A DNA stretch of 64,000 nt from Actinomycetota bacterium (GCA_009773565.1 WSXY01000002.1:292463-356462); one strand, 5' to 3'; positions 16,910-31,938 are shown, numbered from the stretch's first letter. Notes: generated from the sequence alone by a model not told the origin. Made by a program: numbers and translations.

Positions 16910-17977
16910 ATGCGCGAGAAGCTTGAACAAATCCTTGGCTCCTACGACGATCTGACCGCGAAGATGGCCGACCCGGCTGTCTTCTCGGACCAGAAGGAAT
17001 ACACGCGTATCGCGAAGGAGCACCGCAGCCAGACCCAGGTTGCGGAGGCCATCCGCACCTACCTCGGCGTGCTCGACGGCATCGCCGATGCCGAGGAGAT
17101 GCTGCGCTCCGAGCCCGACGCCGAGATGCGCGACATGGCGCGCGACGAGCTCGACGAGCTCCGTACCCGTGCCGAGAAGCTGGACGCCGACCTCCAGGTC
17201 ATGATGCTTCCGAGCGACCCCAACGACGAGAAGAACATCATCGTCGAGATCCGCGGCGGTGCCGGCGGTCAGGAGGCGGCGCTCTTCGCGTCCGAGCTCT
17301 ACCGCATGTACACCCGCTTCGCCGAGTCGCAGAAGTGGAAGGTCGAGGAGCTCGATATGAGCGAGTCGGAGATCGGCGGCGTGAAGGAAGTCTCCTTCTC
17401 GATCAAGGGCAATAAGGTCTACTCGAAGATGAAGTTCGAGTCGGGCGTTCACCGCGTCCAGCGGATTCCCGTTACCGAGTCCGGAGGACGCATCCATACA
17501 TCGACGGCGACCGTTGCCGTGCTGCCGGAAGTCGAGGACGTCGAGGTCGAGGTCCGCATGGAGGACCTGCGCATCGACGTCTACCGCTCAAGCGGCCCCG
17601 GCGGTCAGTCGGTCAACACGACCGACTCGGCGGTTCGCATAACGCACCTGCCGTCCGGTCTCGTGGTGCAGTCGCAGAACCAGAAGTCGCAGCTCCAGAA
17701 CAAAGACGCCGCGATGCGGGTTCTCCGCGCGCGCCTCTACGAGCAGGAGCTTGAGAAGCAGCTTGCCGAGCAGGGCGCCGAGCGCCGCAGCCAGATCGGC
17801 AGCGGTGAGCGCTCCGAGAAGATCCGCACGTACAACTTCCCGCAGGACCGCGTGACCGACCACCGTATCGGACTCACGGTGCACAACCTGCCGGGGGTGC
17901 TCATGGGCGATATCGGGGAGCTGGTCGAAGGGCTTGTCGCCGCCGACCGTGCTGCGAAGCTGGCGGCGGTGGTGTAA
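16910..17977 (+). CDS. prfA: Peptide chain release factor 1
   Basis: This 355-residue factor releases the nascent chain at UAA/UAG. It has the GGQ motif in [17 protein letters not shown] (about 228-244) and the codon-recognition tripeptide PVT in [12 protein letters not shown]. Conserved [17 protein letters not shown] is present too. The ATG follows GGAGG. It is followed without a gap by prmC, the methylase for its GGQ glutamine. Confidence 0.97.
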   Translation: MREKLEQILGSYDDLTAKMADPAVFSDQKEYTRIAKEHRSQTQVAEAIRTYLGVLDGIADAEEMLRSEPDAEMRDMARDELDELRTRAEKLDADLQVMMLPSDPNDEKNIIVEIRGGAGGQEAALFASELYRMYTRFAESQKWKVEELDMSESEIGGVKEVSFSIKGNKVYSKMKFESGVHRVQRIPVTESGGRIHTSTATVAVLPEVEDVEVEVRMEDLRIDVYRSSGPGGQSVNTTDSAVRITHLPSGLVVQSQNQKSQLQNKDAAMRVLRARLYEQELEKQLAEQGAERRSQIGSGERSEKIRTYNFPQDRVTDHRIGLTVHNLPGVLMGDIGELVEGLVAADRAAKLAAVV

Positions 17978-18859
17978 GTGGCCGAGCGCGCCTGGACCTG
18001 TAAAGACGCGCTCGATTGGACAACCGAGTATCTCGGCCGCAAGGGAGACGAGCATCCGCGACGCTCCGCCGAGTGGCTCCTCTCGGCCGCGACCGGTCTT
18101 TCTCGCGTGGAACTCTACGCCTACTTCGATCGACCCCTGTCTCCCGATGAGCGCGCGAAGTTCCGCGCCTCGATCGAGCGCCGCGCTGCCGGTGAGCCGC
18201 TGCAATACGTGACCGGCGAGATGCCCTTTCGTCACCTCGTGCTGCATGTCGAGCCGGGCGTGTTCATTCCGCGCCCGGAGACCGAGGTGCTCGTCGACGC
18301 GGTGCTCGAAGCGATTCGCGAGGTGCAGGAGCCACTCGTTGCGGACCTGTGTACGGGATCGGGGGCAATTGCTGTCTCGATCGCGCACGAGCATCGCGGC
18401 GCTCGCGTGTGGGCGTCTGATGTCAGTGAGCAAGCGGTCGAGGCCGCTCGTCGGAATGCGCTGTACGCGGACGTCACCGACAGGGTACAAATGTTCCAGG
18501 GAGACCTGTTCGCTCCGATTCCGGAAGATCTCGCAGGGCGCCTTGTGGCGGTTGTCTCAAATCCGCCATACATCCCGACCGGCGACCTACCGGATGTGCC
18601 GAACGAGGTTCTCGGTTTCGAGCCGAAGACCGCCCTCGATGGGGGTCTCGACGGGCTCGACGTGGCACGAAGGATTGCGGCGCAGTCTCTGGAGTGGCTC
18701 ATGCCAGGCGGGTTTCTTGCAATGGAGCTGGATGAGACTCGAGCGGCCGTCATGGCCGACGAGATGCGCGCCGATTATGCTGGTGTTTCGGTCCGCAAGG
18801 ACCTGACCGGACGGGACCGGATCGTGGTGGGCAACACACGGGAGGCGAGGCAACTATGA
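17978..18859 (+). CDS. prmC: Release factor glutamine methyltransferase
   Basis: This 293-residue SAM-dependent enzyme methylates the GGQ glutamine of release factors. The catalytic NPPY motif (SNPPYIPTGDLPDV) and the SAM-binding DLCTGSGAIAVSIA are clear, preceded by a helical substrate-binding N-terminal domain. Its GTG start abuts the prfA stop, and its stop overlaps the tsaC start (ATGA). Confidence 0.95.
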   Translation: MAERAWTCKDALDWTTEYLGRKGDEHPRRSAEWLLSAATGLSRVELYAYFDRPLSPDERAKFRASIERRAAGEPLQYVTGEMPFRHLVLHVEPGVFIPRPETEVLVDAVLEAIREVQEPLVADLCTGSGAIAVSIAHEHRGARVWASDVSEQAVEAARRNALYADVTDRVQMFQGDLFAPIPEDLAGRLVAVVSNPPYIPTGDLPDVPNEVLGFEPKTALDGGLDGLDVARRIAAQSLEWLMPGGFLAMELDETRAAVMADEMRADYAGVSVRKDLTGRDRIVVGNTREARQL

Positions 18860-19500
18860 GCAAGGTGATACACATCGACCCCGACAACCCCTCGGCGGAA
18901 GCGATCAATCTCGCGGCGACGGTACTTCGAGAAGGCGGCATCGTAGTCTTCCCGACAGAGACTGTCTACGGGATCGGCGCTTCCGCTACCTCGTGTATCG
19001 GGCCGCAAGAGATCATCGATATCAAGATGCGTCCAAAGAACAAGCCGCTTCCCTGGCTGGTAGAAGATGAGAACGCGCTCGACGTCTATGGCGTCGACGT
19101 TCCCGAGTACGCCCATCGCCTGGCCCGTGCGTTTTGGCCCGGCGCGCTTACGATCGTCGTTCACGCTGCACAGGTCGTCGTCCCCGAGTTCCGCGATGAT
19201 CGCGGAGCGGTCGCCCTGCGCTGCCCCGACCATGAGGTCGTCCAGGAGCTTATCCGGGCATCCGGCGGAGCGATCATCACCACGTCCGCAAACACCTCGG
19301 GACTTCCTCCCGCGGCATCTTTTGAGGCGCTCGAGGCACGTATCATCGCCTCGGCCGACCTGACCCTCGATGGCGGCGAGACGCTGCATAAGCTCGCCTC
19401 CACCGTGGTTGACTGCACCGGTACCGAACCCGTGGTGACGCGGGAAGGCTCGATCTCGGCAGCGCAGGTGCTCGCGGCCGCTACCGGCCTCGACGCCTAA
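18856..19500 (+). CDS. tsaC: L-threonylcarbamoyladenylate synthase (Sua5/YrdC family)
   Basis: This 214-residue YrdC-domain protein makes threonylcarbamoyl-AMP for the t6A modification of ANN-decoding tRNAs. The nucleotide-binding pattern FPTETVYGIGASAT and the KMRPKNKPL basic motif (about 57-65) are visible, as is TSANTSG. It is the short TsaC/YwlC form, without a C-terminal Sua5 domain. It is coupled to prmC, and a strong hairpin follows. Confidence 0.92.
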   Translation: MSKVIHIDPDNPSAEAINLAATVLREGGIVVFPTETVYGIGASATSCIGPQEIIDIKMRPKNKPLPWLVEDENALDVYGVDVPEYAHRLARAFWPGALTIVVHAAQVVVPEFRDDRGAVALRCPDHEVVQELIRASGGAIITTSANTSGLPPAASFEALEARIIASADLTLDGGETLHKLASTVVDCTGTEPVVTREGSISAAQVLAAATGLDA

Positions 19501-19513
19501 AGCGCGTTCGTCT

Positions 19514-19522
19514 TGCTACAAT
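19514..19522 (+). promoter_or_regulatory. Extended -10 for rpiB
   Basis: TGCTACAAT gives a perfect extended -10 starting 64 bases upstream of rpiB. The predicted start (about 19529) lies in the following inverted repeat. Confidence 0.5.
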
Positions 19523-19559
19523 GCGGAAGGCGGCCATCGCCGGTCGCCTTCCGCATTTC
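19521..19559 (+). terminator. Terminator after tsaC
   Basis: A 12-bp inverted repeat (19521-19532 with 19545-19556) is followed by TTCGTTT. Confidence 0.75.
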
Positions 19560-19577
19560 GTTTCCAGAGGAGTCTTC

Positions 19578-20027
19578 ATGCGTCTCAGTCTCGGCAGTGA
19601 TCACGCCGGATTCGCCCTCAAGGAGCAGGTGAAAGCGTACCTGCAGCACAAGGGGTACGAGGTCACCGACGTCGGCACCACGAGCGAGGATTCGGTCGAC
19701 TACCCCGACTACGCTGAGCAGGTCGGGAAAGCCGTAGCAGCTGATGAAGCTGACTTCGGCGTTCTTGTGTGCGGCTCCGGGCTCGGTATGGCGATCGCCG
19801 CCAACAAAGTGCCCGGCGTTCGGGCCGTCCAGTTGATGGACACCGAGATGGCGAAGATGTCTCGCATGCACAACGACGCGAACGTCGTCACACTCGCGGG
19901 ACGCTATACCGAACCTGAGAAGGCCGAGGCGATCCTCGACATGTTCCTGACGACGCCCTTCGAAGGCGGCCGTCACCAGCTTCGCGTCGACAAGATCACG
20001 GCAATCGAGCACGAGAACGAACAGTAA
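19578..20027 (+). CDS. rpiB: Ribose-5-phosphate isomerase B
   Basis: This 149-residue LacAB/RpiB protein interconverts ribose 5-phosphate and ribulose 5-phosphate. It has the start motif LGSDHAGFALKEQVKAYL, the catalytic cysteine loop VCGSGLGMAIAANK and the basic pair near HNDANVVTLAGR. The ATG at 19578 follows GAGGAG. The upstream in-frame ATG at 19521 lies in the hairpin and is rejected. It is clustered with glyA and upp, linking pentose phosphates to nucleotide supply. Confidence 0.95.
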   Translation: MRLSLGSDHAGFALKEQVKAYLQHKGYEVTDVGTTSEDSVDYPDYAEQVGKAVAADEADFGVLVCGSGLGMAIAANKVPGVRAVQLMDTEMAKMSRMHNDANVVTLAGRYTEPEKAEAILDMFLTTPFEGGRHQLRVDKITAIEHENEQ

Positions 20028-20054
20028 GGTCCTTGAGAGAGAGGTAGTCCCGGC

Positions 20055-21973
<1,919 letters not shown>

Positions 21974-21990
21974 CAGGCGGGGGAGAGTAC

Positions 21991-22443
21991 ATGCCACGCC
22001 CGTCCTGGGATGAATACTTCATGTCGATCGCGCGGCAGGTTGCCGAGCGTTCGACCTGTTTGCGACGCTCGACAGGTGCGGTGCTCGTGAAGGACAAGCG
22101 CATCCTGTCGACCGGATACAACGGCGTCCCGTCGGGTCTCCAGCACTGCGAGGCCACCGGATGCCTGCGAGAGCAGCGCGGCATCGCCTCCGGCTCGCAC
22201 CACGAGCTCTGTCGCGGCATCCACGCCGAGCAGAACGCCGTCATCCAGGCAGCCCGTCACGGAATCGCCATCGACGGCTCGACCGTCTACTGCACTCACC
22301 AGCCGTGCGTCTTGTGCGCGAAGATCCTGCTGAACGCGGGTGTCGTCAGTATCGTCTACCGCGAGGCGTATCCCGATCCGCTCTCTGAAGAGCTGCTTGC
22401 CGAGGCGGGACTCGTTCCCCGCTGCATCGGCGGCGACAACTGA
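21991..22443 (+). CDS. dCMP deaminase (ComEB family)
   Basis: This 150-residue zinc enzyme deaminates dCMP to dUMP, the ThyX substrate. The zinc site is [11 protein letters not shown] with PCVLCAK. A second Cys/His cluster ([19 protein letters not shown]) fits the extra zinc of dCMP deaminases. The stop overlaps the next start by one base (TGATG). Confidence 0.92.
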   Translation: MPRPSWDEYFMSIARQVAERSTCLRRSTGAVLVKDKRILSTGYNGVPSGLQHCEATGCLREQRGIASGSHHELCRGIHAEQNAVIQAARHGIAIDGSTVYCTHQPCVLCAKILLNAGVVSIVYREAYPDPLSEELLAEAGLVPRCIGGDN

Positions 22444-23519
22444 TGGTCGCCCTGCAATACAGCGCGGTGATCGTGGCTGCCCTCGCGACCACACTCGCCA
22501 TCACGCCGCTCGTCAGGCTCGTGGGAGTCCGGTGGGGGATCGTCGCGCATCCGGGTGGACGTCACGTCCACAAGGGGCTTGTACCGCGTATCGGCGGCGT
22601 TGCACTGTTTCTTGGCTTCACCGTCGCCGTTCTTGTCGACTACCTCGGCGAACGGTTCTGGGGTTGGCAGGGAGCGATGCTCCGGGTCGGCAAGCCGATG
22701 CTCGGCCTGCTCGCCGGCATCGCCGTCATCTTCTTGGTGGGCGTGCTCGACGACATCATCGAGCTCAGCCCCGGGAAGAAGCTTCTCGGTCAACTGGCCG
22801 CAGCCGGCATCGTGATCGCGTGCGGGGTGCGTATCAGCTTCATCAGCAACCCGTTCGGCGGAGATGTCGTCTCGTTGAGTCCCGTGATCGCGGTGCCGCT
22901 TACGCTGTTCTGGATCGTCGGTTTTACGAACGTGATCAACCTCATCGATGGTCTTGACGGGCTTGCCGCAGGCATCTCGGGAATCGCCGCGCTGAGCTTT
23001 CTCATCCTTGCCGCGCAAAGCAACGTGCTTGCCGCAGGTATTCTCGCCGCTGCACTTCTCGGGGCGTGCGTCGGTTTCCTCAAGTACAACTTCAACCCCG
23101 CGAGCATCTTCATGGGGGACTCGGGCGCGCTCTTCTTGGGCTTCACACTCGCGTGCGTGTCACTCCTTGGCGTCATGAAGTCCGTGGCGGCCATCACATT
23201 GGTCGTGCCGCTGCTCATCATCGGGGTGCCGATCTTCGATACGTTCTCGGCAATCATCCGGCGGAGCCGTCACGGACAGCCCATCCAGGCTGCCGATAAG
23301 GGTCACATCCATCACCGGCTTCTGGGCCGCGGATTCAACCAGCGCCAGACGGTGCTCATCATCTATGTCTGGTCGGTGGCGCTCGCATTTGGCGGCTACG
23401 CTATGCGATGGGCACCGCCGATATGGCGGTTCGCCACGCTCGTGTTGCTCGCGTCGATGTCGGGCCTGATGGCGTACTGGCTCGGCCTCTTTGAGGCCGC
23501 CCATCACGAGGACGAGTAG
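22443..23519 (+). CDS. Undecaprenyl-phosphate sugar-1-phosphate transferase (TagO/WecA type)
   Basis: This 358-residue membrane enzyme with about ten helices transfers a HexNAc-1-phosphate from a UDP sugar to undecaprenyl phosphate, starting wall glycopolymer or O-chain synthesis. It shows the family motifs GVLDDIIELSPGKK (DDxxE), NLIDGLDGLAAG, MGDSGALFLGF and the C-terminal HIHHRLLGRG. The priming enzyme fits the downstream glycopolymer genes at 33737-41634. It is coupled to the dCMP deaminase gene by overlap. Confidence 0.92.
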   Translation: MVALQYSAVIVAALATTLAITPLVRLVGVRWGIVAHPGGRHVHKGLVPRIGGVALFLGFTVAVLVDYLGERFWGWQGAMLRVGKPMLGLLAGIAVIFLVGVLDDIIELSPGKKLLGQLAAAGIVIACGVRISFISNPFGGDVVSLSPVIAVPLTLFWIVGFTNVINLIDGLDGLAAGISGIAALSFLILAAQSNVLAAGILAAALLGACVGFLKYNFNPASIFMGDSGALFLGFTLACVSLLGVMKSVAAITLVVPLLIIGVPIFDTFSAIIRRSRHGQPIQAADKGHIHHRLLGRGFNQRQTVLIIYVWSVALAFGGYAMRWAPPIWRFATLVLLASMSGLMAYWLGLFEAAHHEDE

Positions 23520-23568
23520 CCCGCCGCGGAGCACGTTGCCGTGCCGTCGGCATCGGCGTCGAATTCCC

Positions 23569-23598
23569 TTGTTGCGCCGAACTCCTTTGCTGTATAGT
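23569..23598 (+). promoter_or_regulatory. Promoter of the ATP synthase operon
   Basis: TTGTTG (23569-23574), an 18-base spacer and TATAGT (23593-23598). The start is predicted near 23605. Confidence 0.6.
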
Positions 23599-23604
23599 GA
23601 GCAC

Positions 23605-23755
23605 GCTTTCCGAGGTCACCCCCCGGCCGGAAGGCGCCTCCCATGGTGGTTCGGGCCTGTTCATGAGGCCAGGACCCGACGTGCTGCAGGTCGCTCACGG
23701 GGTGACGTCGCAAAAGCGCGACTGACAACGGTGTGCAGACAAGAGGAGCAGCGTC
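23605..23755 (+). promoter_or_regulatory. Structured leader of the atp operon
   Basis: This untranslated stretch of about 150 bases contains an 8-bp long-range helix (23615-23622 with 23699-23706). Inside it is a two-part hairpin: 23648-23652 pairs with 23672-23676 and 23654-23658 with 23666-23670. It ends at the AAGAGGAG site at 23741. It has no U tract. A regulatory role is inference. Confidence 0.4.
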
Positions 23756-23809
23756 CTGGGCGGAGCATCCGACATCACCCCTGCTCTCTTCGGCTCGCCT
23801 GCATTCGTC

Positions 23810-24079
23810 ATGCTCGGCGGCGCCGTTCTCGGCGCGATTCTCGCGGCCGGAGCCCGGGTAAGCGTTGGACGTATCACTCCCGACGATCCGATCGGGGGAA
23901 TGGTCCAGGCAGCGGCGCTCAACTTCCTCGTCATGATGGTCGCTTTCGGGTCGCTTCTAGCTGTCTTCATGTTTGCGCGCAGCGCCATGTTCGTCTTTGG
24001 TGCTTCGCTTGTGTCCGGCTTCCTGGTCGTGGCTGTCGTCTGGTTCCTGGGCGCGGCACGGACCCAGAACGCTCACTAA
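23810..24079 (+). CDS. atpI: AtpI-like subunit of the ATP synthase operon
   Basis: This small hydrophobic protein has three or four membrane segments (VMLGGAVLGAILAAGA, AALNFLVMMVAFGSLLAVFMF, VFGASLVSGFLVVAVVWFLG). It sits at the AtpI position ahead of atpB; AtpI assists c-ring assembly. From the first canonical start (ATG 23810) it has 89 residues, but no ribosome-binding site precedes that ATG. The frame is open upstream to a stop at 23723. A CTG at 23756, 7 bases after a strong AAGAGGAG, would give 107 residues with a more natural N-terminus. Confidence 0.7.
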   Translation: MLGGAVLGAILAAGARVSVGRITPDDPIGGMVQAAALNFLVMMVAFGSLLAVFMFARSAMFVFGASLVSGFLVVAVVWFLGAARTQNAH

Positions 24080-24095
24080 GGGAGGGAGTCCATCT

Positions 24096-25183
<1,088 letters not shown>

Positions 25184-25214
25184 CCACACGACGCCGTCGT
25201 TTCGGAGGTAACGC

Positions 25215-25715
25215 ATGGATGCACTGATTCCCAAGATGCCCGAGATCCTCGTCGCACTGACGTCTTTCCTCGTGCTCTTCGTGATCCTCGGCAAGTTCGC
25301 GTTCCCGCCGGTCACGAAGATGCTCGACGAGCGCGCGGAGAAGATCCGCGAGTCGCTGGAGAAGGCGGAAGAGACGCGTGTCGAGGCTGAGCGTCTGCTC
25401 GAGGAGTACAAGGTCCAGATGGCCGAGGCACGCGCCGAGGCCGGCAAGGTCATCGAGCAGGGCCGCACTGTGGCCGAGAACATGAAGAACGAGATCATCG
25501 CAAAGGCGCGCGAGGAGGCCGAGTCCGAGCGGACGAAGGCCATCGAGTCCATCAGGGCCGAGAAGCTCGCCGCTATGGCCGAGCTGCAGGCATCTGTCGC
25601 CGACCTGTCGGTGGCCGTTGCGGGCAAGATCATCGGCCAGCAGCTCTCGGCTGCCGATCACGCGGCGCTCATCGAGCGGTCCATCGCAGAGGTGGGTAGC
25701 CTGCATGAGAACTAA
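25215..25715 (+). CDS. atpF: ATP synthase F0 subunit b
   Basis: The 166-residue stator subunit has one N-terminal membrane helix (EILVALTSFLVLFVILGKFAF), then a long charged coiled-coil helix. It overlaps atpH by 11 bases. Confidence 0.95.
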   Translation: MDALIPKMPEILVALTSFLVLFVILGKFAFPPVTKMLDERAEKIRESLEKAEETRVEAERLLEEYKVQMAEARAEAGKVIEQGRTVAENMKNEIIAKAREEAESERTKAIESIRAEKLAAMAELQASVADLSVAVAGKIIGQQLSAADHAALIERSIAEVGSLHEN

Positions 25716-26262
25716 CGAGCTCGTGGAGACCTACGCACGCGTGCTGTTCGACCTCGCCGCACTCGCGGATTCGGTCGATGTGGCCGACGAGGGTCTGCGC
25801 AGCGTCGTGAAGGCTGTCCGGGGTAACGTCGATCTTCGCGACGCGCTCACCGACACCGCCCTGCCGGCGGAGACGAAGCGCGGCGTGCTGCGCGACATCT
25901 TCGGCGAAGAGGTGTCGCCGGAAGTACTCGCGGTCGTCACGCTCATGGTCGATCGCGGACACGCGGATCGCCTCGGCGAGCTCGCGTCGATGTTCGGGAC
26001 GGTCGCCGAGAAGGAGCGTGGTGTTGTCGTGGCAGAGGTCACCTCAGCGGTGGCCCTGACCGACGACCTTCGCGCCAAATTGATCGACAAGCTCACGACC
26101 GCCATTGGAGGAGCCGTGTCACTGCGCGAGAGCGTGGACCCGGCGATTCTCGGCGGTATCGTCATCCGGGTGGCCGGGCGCGTGCTCGACGGCAGCGTTA
26201 CGGCGCAGCTGCGAGACCTGCGTCAGGCACTCCTGACCGCACGCCAGGGAGGTGAGGCATAA
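25705..26262 (+). CDS. atpH: ATP synthase F1 subunit delta
   Basis: The 185-residue stator subunit has the N-terminal helical domain (ELVETYARVLFDLA) and the C-terminal motif ILGGIVIRVAGRVLDGSV. I chose the ATG at 25705, after GAGGTGG, over an upstream TTG inside atpF. Confidence 0.94.
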   Translation: MRTNELVETYARVLFDLAALADSVDVADEGLRSVVKAVRGNVDLRDALTDTALPAETKRGVLRDIFGEEVSPEVLAVVTLMVDRGHADRLGELASMFGTVAEKERGVVVAEVTSAVALTDDLRAKLIDKLTTAIGGAVSLRESVDPAILGGIVIRVAGRVLDGSVTAQLRDLRQALLTARQGGEA

Positions 26263-27831
26263 GTGGCTGAGATCACCGCCAGCAGAATCGACGCGGTACT
26301 CAAAGCGCAGCTCGAAGCGTTCAAGTCCTCCGTCGACGTGCGTGAGGTCGGTACGGTCATGCAGATCGGCGACGGAATCGCTCAGGTCGACGGCCTTAAG
26401 GGCGCGATGGCCGGTGAACTGCTCGAGTTCGTGAGCAGCGACGGCAAGACTGTCATGGGCATGGCACTCAACCTCGACCGCGATAAGGTCGGCGCGGTGC
26501 TTCTGGGCGAGACTTCGCTCATCGGAGAGAACGACCAGGTCCGCACGACGGGTCGTATCGTCGAGGTGCCGTCAGGCAAGGGTTTCCTCGGTCGTATCGT
26601 CAACCCGCTCGGCGAGCCGATCGACGGCCGCGGCCCTATCGAGGCCGAGGGCATTCGTCCGGTCGAGTTCCGCGCGCCCGGTGTCATCGAGCGCAAGGGC
26701 GTCCATGAGCCCATCCAGACCGGCATCATGGCTATCGACTCGATGATCCCCGTCGGTCGTGGCCAGCGCGAACTGATCATCGGCGACCGCCAGACCGGCA
26801 AGACCGCAGTTGCGATCGACGCGATCATCAACCAGAAGGGTGCGGGCGTCATCTGCATCTACGTTGCGATCGGTCAGAAGGCTTCGACCGTCGCCGGTGT
26901 CGTTGAGACACTAGAGACCTATGGCGCGATGGAGTACACCATCGTCGTCCACTCAAGCGCATCGGATCCCGCCCCGCTGCAGTACATCGCGCCTCTGGCC
27001 GGTTGCGCCATGGGTGAGTACTTCATGTACAACGGCGAGGATGGCAAGCCCGCGAACAAGGACAACCCCGGCCGCGCGGTGCTCTGCATCTACGACGACC
27101 TCTCCAAGCAGGCCGTGGCGTATCGCCAGATGTCCCTCACGCTCCGCCGCCCGCCGGGCCGCGAAGCGTATCCGGGCGACGTCTTCTACCTCCACAGCCG
27201 TCTGCTGGAGCGTGCCGTCAAGTTGAGCGACGAGAACGGCGGCGGTTCGCTGACGGCTCTCCCGGTCATCGAGACGCAGGCCGGTGACGTGTCGGCGTAC
27301 ATCCCGACGAACGTCATCTCCATCACCGACGGACAGATCTTCTTGCAGTCCGACCTGTTCTTCCAGGGCGTCCGTCCCGCCATCAACGTCGGCATCTCGG
27401 TGTCGCGCGTCGGCGGCAACGCCCAGATCAAGGCGATGAAGCAGGTTGCCGGCTCGCTTCGCCTCGACCTCGCGCAGTACCGCGAGCTCGCCGCGTTCGC
27501 GCAGTTCGGCTCCGATCTCGACAAGACCACGCAGTCGGTTCTCAACCGCGGCGCGCGCCTCGTCGAGCTGCTCAAGCAGGGTCGCTATGTCCCGATGACG
27601 GTCGAAGACCAGATCATCGTCATCTTCGCGGGCACCAAGGGTTACATCGACGACCTCGCGGTTGAAGACGTTCTCCGGTACCGCAGTGAGCTGCTCGCGT
27701 TCATGCGCAGCGTGCACCCCGAAGTTGGCAACGTCATCGGCTCGGAGAAGAAGCTTTCCGACGAGACCATCGAGCAGCTCAAGGCCGCACTTGCCGAGTT
27801 TGCCGGGCAGTTCTCGGGAGGCCGGGAGTAG
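26263..27831 (+). CDS. atpA: ATP synthase F1 subunit alpha
   Basis: The 522-residue subunit is regulatory and nucleotide-binding. It has Walker [10 protein letters not shown] (about residue 170), the N-terminal beta barrel and the signature [17 protein letters not shown]. The GTG start abuts the atpH stop. Confidence 0.97.
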   Translation: MAEITASRIDAVLKAQLEAFKSSVDVREVGTVMQIGDGIAQVDGLKGAMAGELLEFVSSDGKTVMGMALNLDRDKVGAVLLGETSLIGENDQVRTTGRIVEVPSGKGFLGRIVNPLGEPIDGRGPIEAEGIRPVEFRAPGVIERKGVHEPIQTGIMAIDSMIPVGRGQRELIIGDRQTGKTAVAIDAIINQKGAGVICIYVAIGQKASTVAGVVETLETYGAMEYTIVVHSSASDPAPLQYIAPLAGCAMGEYFMYNGEDGKPANKDNPGRAVLCIYDDLSKQAVAYRQMSLTLRRPPGREAYPGDVFYLHSRLLERAVKLSDENGGGSLTALPVIETQAGDVSAYIPTNVISITDGQIFLQSDLFFQGVRPAINVGISVSRVGGNAQIKAMKQVAGSLRLDLAQYRELAAFAQFGSDLDKTTQSVLNRGARLVELLKQGRYVPMTVEDQIIVIFAGTKGYIDDLAVEDVLRYRSELLAFMRSVHPEVGNVIGSEKKLSDETIEQLKAALAEFAGQFSGGRE

Positions 27832-27833
27832 TC

Positions 27834-30154
<2,321 letters not shown>

Positions 30155-30167
30155 GAGGCCATTGCAC

Positions 30168-30593
30168 ATGGCACGCACTCTACTCTGTGAGATCGTCACG
30201 CCTGAGCGCATCGTCTACACCAACGAGGTGGAGATGGTGATTGCTCCGACGCTTGATGGTGAGATCGGCATCCTGCCGCTCCATGTTCCGCTTGTGACGG
30301 TGTTGGCCGCCGGTGAACTCCGCGTCCGGTATAACCACAGCAAAGATGTCGAGTGGTTCGCCATCTCTGGCGGCTACCTGCAGGTCCACGAGGACAAGGT
30401 CATCGTCCTCGCCGATAACGCGCAGGTGGCGTCGCAGATCGATGTCGAACGTGCCAGGCTCGCCAAGGAGACGCTTGAGTCCCGGATGCGCGACCTGAAC
30501 GAAGCGGCAGCTGATGCGGCTGACCGGGACACGTGCGAGTTCGACCTCAGATGGTGCGAGACGCAGCTGAAAGTTGCCGAGAAGCGCGCCTGA
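30168..30593 (+). CDS. atpC: ATP synthase F1 subunit epsilon
   Basis: The 141-residue subunit has the N-terminal beta sandwich (GEIGILPLHVPLVTVLAAGEL) and a C-terminal helical hairpin. The last 20 residues have two Cys and go beyond the usual end. The ATG at 30168 lies 9 bases after GGAGG. A terminator follows. Confidence 0.95.
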   Translation: MARTLLCEIVTPERIVYTNEVEMVIAPTLDGEIGILPLHVPLVTVLAAGELRVRYNHSKDVEWFAISGGYLQVHEDKVIVLADNAQVASQIDVERARLAKETLESRMRDLNEAAADAADRDTCEFDLRWCETQLKVAEKRA

Positions 30594-30613
30594 GGCGCAC
30601 CAGCTACAGCTTC

Positions 30614-30650
30614 GAAGCGGCGACTCCGAAAGGGGTCGTCGCTTCCTTTG
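30614..30650 (+). terminator. Terminator of the atp operon
   Basis: A 14-bp stem (30614-30627 with 30632-30645, GAAA loop, two G-U pairs) is followed by CTTTG. Confidence 0.8.
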
Positions 30651-30681
30651 TGGCTGTCGACGTTTGCTCACACGGGGACGC

Positions 30682-30687
30682 TATACT
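30682..30687 (+). promoter_or_regulatory. Candidate -10 of the acyltransferase gene
   Basis: TATACT lies 70 bases upstream of the GTG start. No good -35 box is seen. Confidence 0.4.
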
Positions 30688-30756
30688 GGTCGCGGATACC
30701 CCGCGCCTGTTGGCAGCTCTAGTCGATGTCGAGTCCGTCCCGAGGAGATTATTGGT

Positions 30757-31872
30757 GTGACGAACGTTCCGGTGACGAGAGTCGAGTCCGTGCGGGAGCG
30801 CGTGCCTGAATACGATAGTGCGCGAATCGTCTCAATCGCGTGTGTCGTGCTTATACATGTGATTGCTCAGTACGTCACGCCCGACGTCCGCAACGTCGGT
30901 GTCAATCGACTGATCATGTTCATCAGTCGGGAGTTGCGTTTCGCAGTACCGATGTTTGCGATGCTCACCGGTGCGCTCATATGGACTCGTTCGCCGGGAC
31001 AATCGAGAGAATGGGCGGCGTTCTTCTCGCGCCGCTTTATGGTCGTGCTCGTTCCTTATCTTGTTTGGTCCGCCATATTTGTTTCTGTCGGTGTCTACCT
31101 CGGAGTCAAGCCCCTGGGCTCGCTCACACGGGTCGTTCAGGATCTTCTGCTGGGCACCACCTGGTACCACCTCTATTTCGTGCCGATCATTGCGGGCATC
31201 TACCTTTTCGCGCCTCTCGCTCAAGCAGTGTATCGGCGCAGTGCGGTCGGACTGGTGGTCGTAGCGTGTCTGGTTGGTATGGTGACTCCGACCGTGCTCG
31301 CGCGAGTAGAACTGCATCCCGAGACAGCATTCAAGCTCGTTTCGCTCGTGACGAGTTATCTGCCTTACGCGGCATTCGGTGCGTGGTACGCAAGTCTTCG
31401 TCAGGACGGCTCGCGTGTCGTTGTCCGAGTGTGGCCGATGCTCCTCGCGGCTGGTTTCGGCTTTCGGGCCTGGGTGATACTGGGGGATCTGTCCCGTATT
31501 CCGGTCTACCTCAGCGCCCTTGCGAATCTGATGGGATACCTGTTGCCCTCACTTGGCGTTCTCGGACTCGCGGTAGTCGTGTCAGAGCGTTGGCCAAAAC
31601 TCGGATCACGTGTCGCCCCATGGGCGCCATGCGTCTTCGGTGTGTACCTGGCGCACCCGCTCGTGCTGCTCGTGATCGAGCGCACCATGCGGGCGGTCGG
31701 GGCATCCCCGACGGCGAGTATCTCGCTGATGGCTGCGGTTTGGCTGGTCACCACGGTCGGATGCTTTGTCGCAGTGAGGCTCGTATCGAAGGTAGGGTGG
31801 CTGTGGTGGCTTCATGGCGTGCCCCGGCGATCCGCCTCCATCAGTGACCAGATGGCGCGACATCTCAGTTAG
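30757..31872 (+). CDS. Acyltransferase 3 family membrane protein
   Basis: The 371-residue protein has about ten helices. It opens with the family motif YDSARIVSIACVVLIHV, which contains the catalytic-type histidine, and has a conserved RFAVPMFAMLTGAL segment with an Arg. Such proteins transfer acyl groups, often acetyl, to wall glycans or lipids. The GTG at 30757 follows GAGGAG. It is monocistronic between the atp terminator and the murA promoter. Substrate unknown. Confidence 0.85.
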   Translation: MTNVPVTRVESVRERVPEYDSARIVSIACVVLIHVIAQYVTPDVRNVGVNRLIMFISRELRFAVPMFAMLTGALIWTRSPGQSREWAAFFSRRFMVVLVPYLVWSAIFVSVGVYLGVKPLGSLTRVVQDLLLGTTWYHLYFVPIIAGIYLFAPLAQAVYRRSAVGLVVVACLVGMVTPTVLARVELHPETAFKLVSLVTSYLPYAAFGAWYASLRQDGSRVVVRVWPMLLAAGFGFRAWVILGDLSRIPVYLSALANLMGYLLPSLGVLGLAVVVSERWPKLGSRVAPWAPCVFGVYLAHPLVLLVIERTMRAVGASPTASISLMAAVWLVTTVGCFVAVRLVSKVGWLWWLHGVPRRSASISDQMARHLS

Positions 31873-31909
31873 CAGTGGGGTGACCGTCGGGTGACGCATG
31901 AGGCCCGCG

Positions 31910-31938
31910 TTGCTCGTCTACTCCGGCTCGGCTACCCT
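31910..31938 (+). promoter_or_regulatory. Promoter of murA
   Basis: TTGCTC (31910-31915), exactly 17 bases and TACCCT (31933-31938), 36 bases before the murA ATG. Confidence 0.55.
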
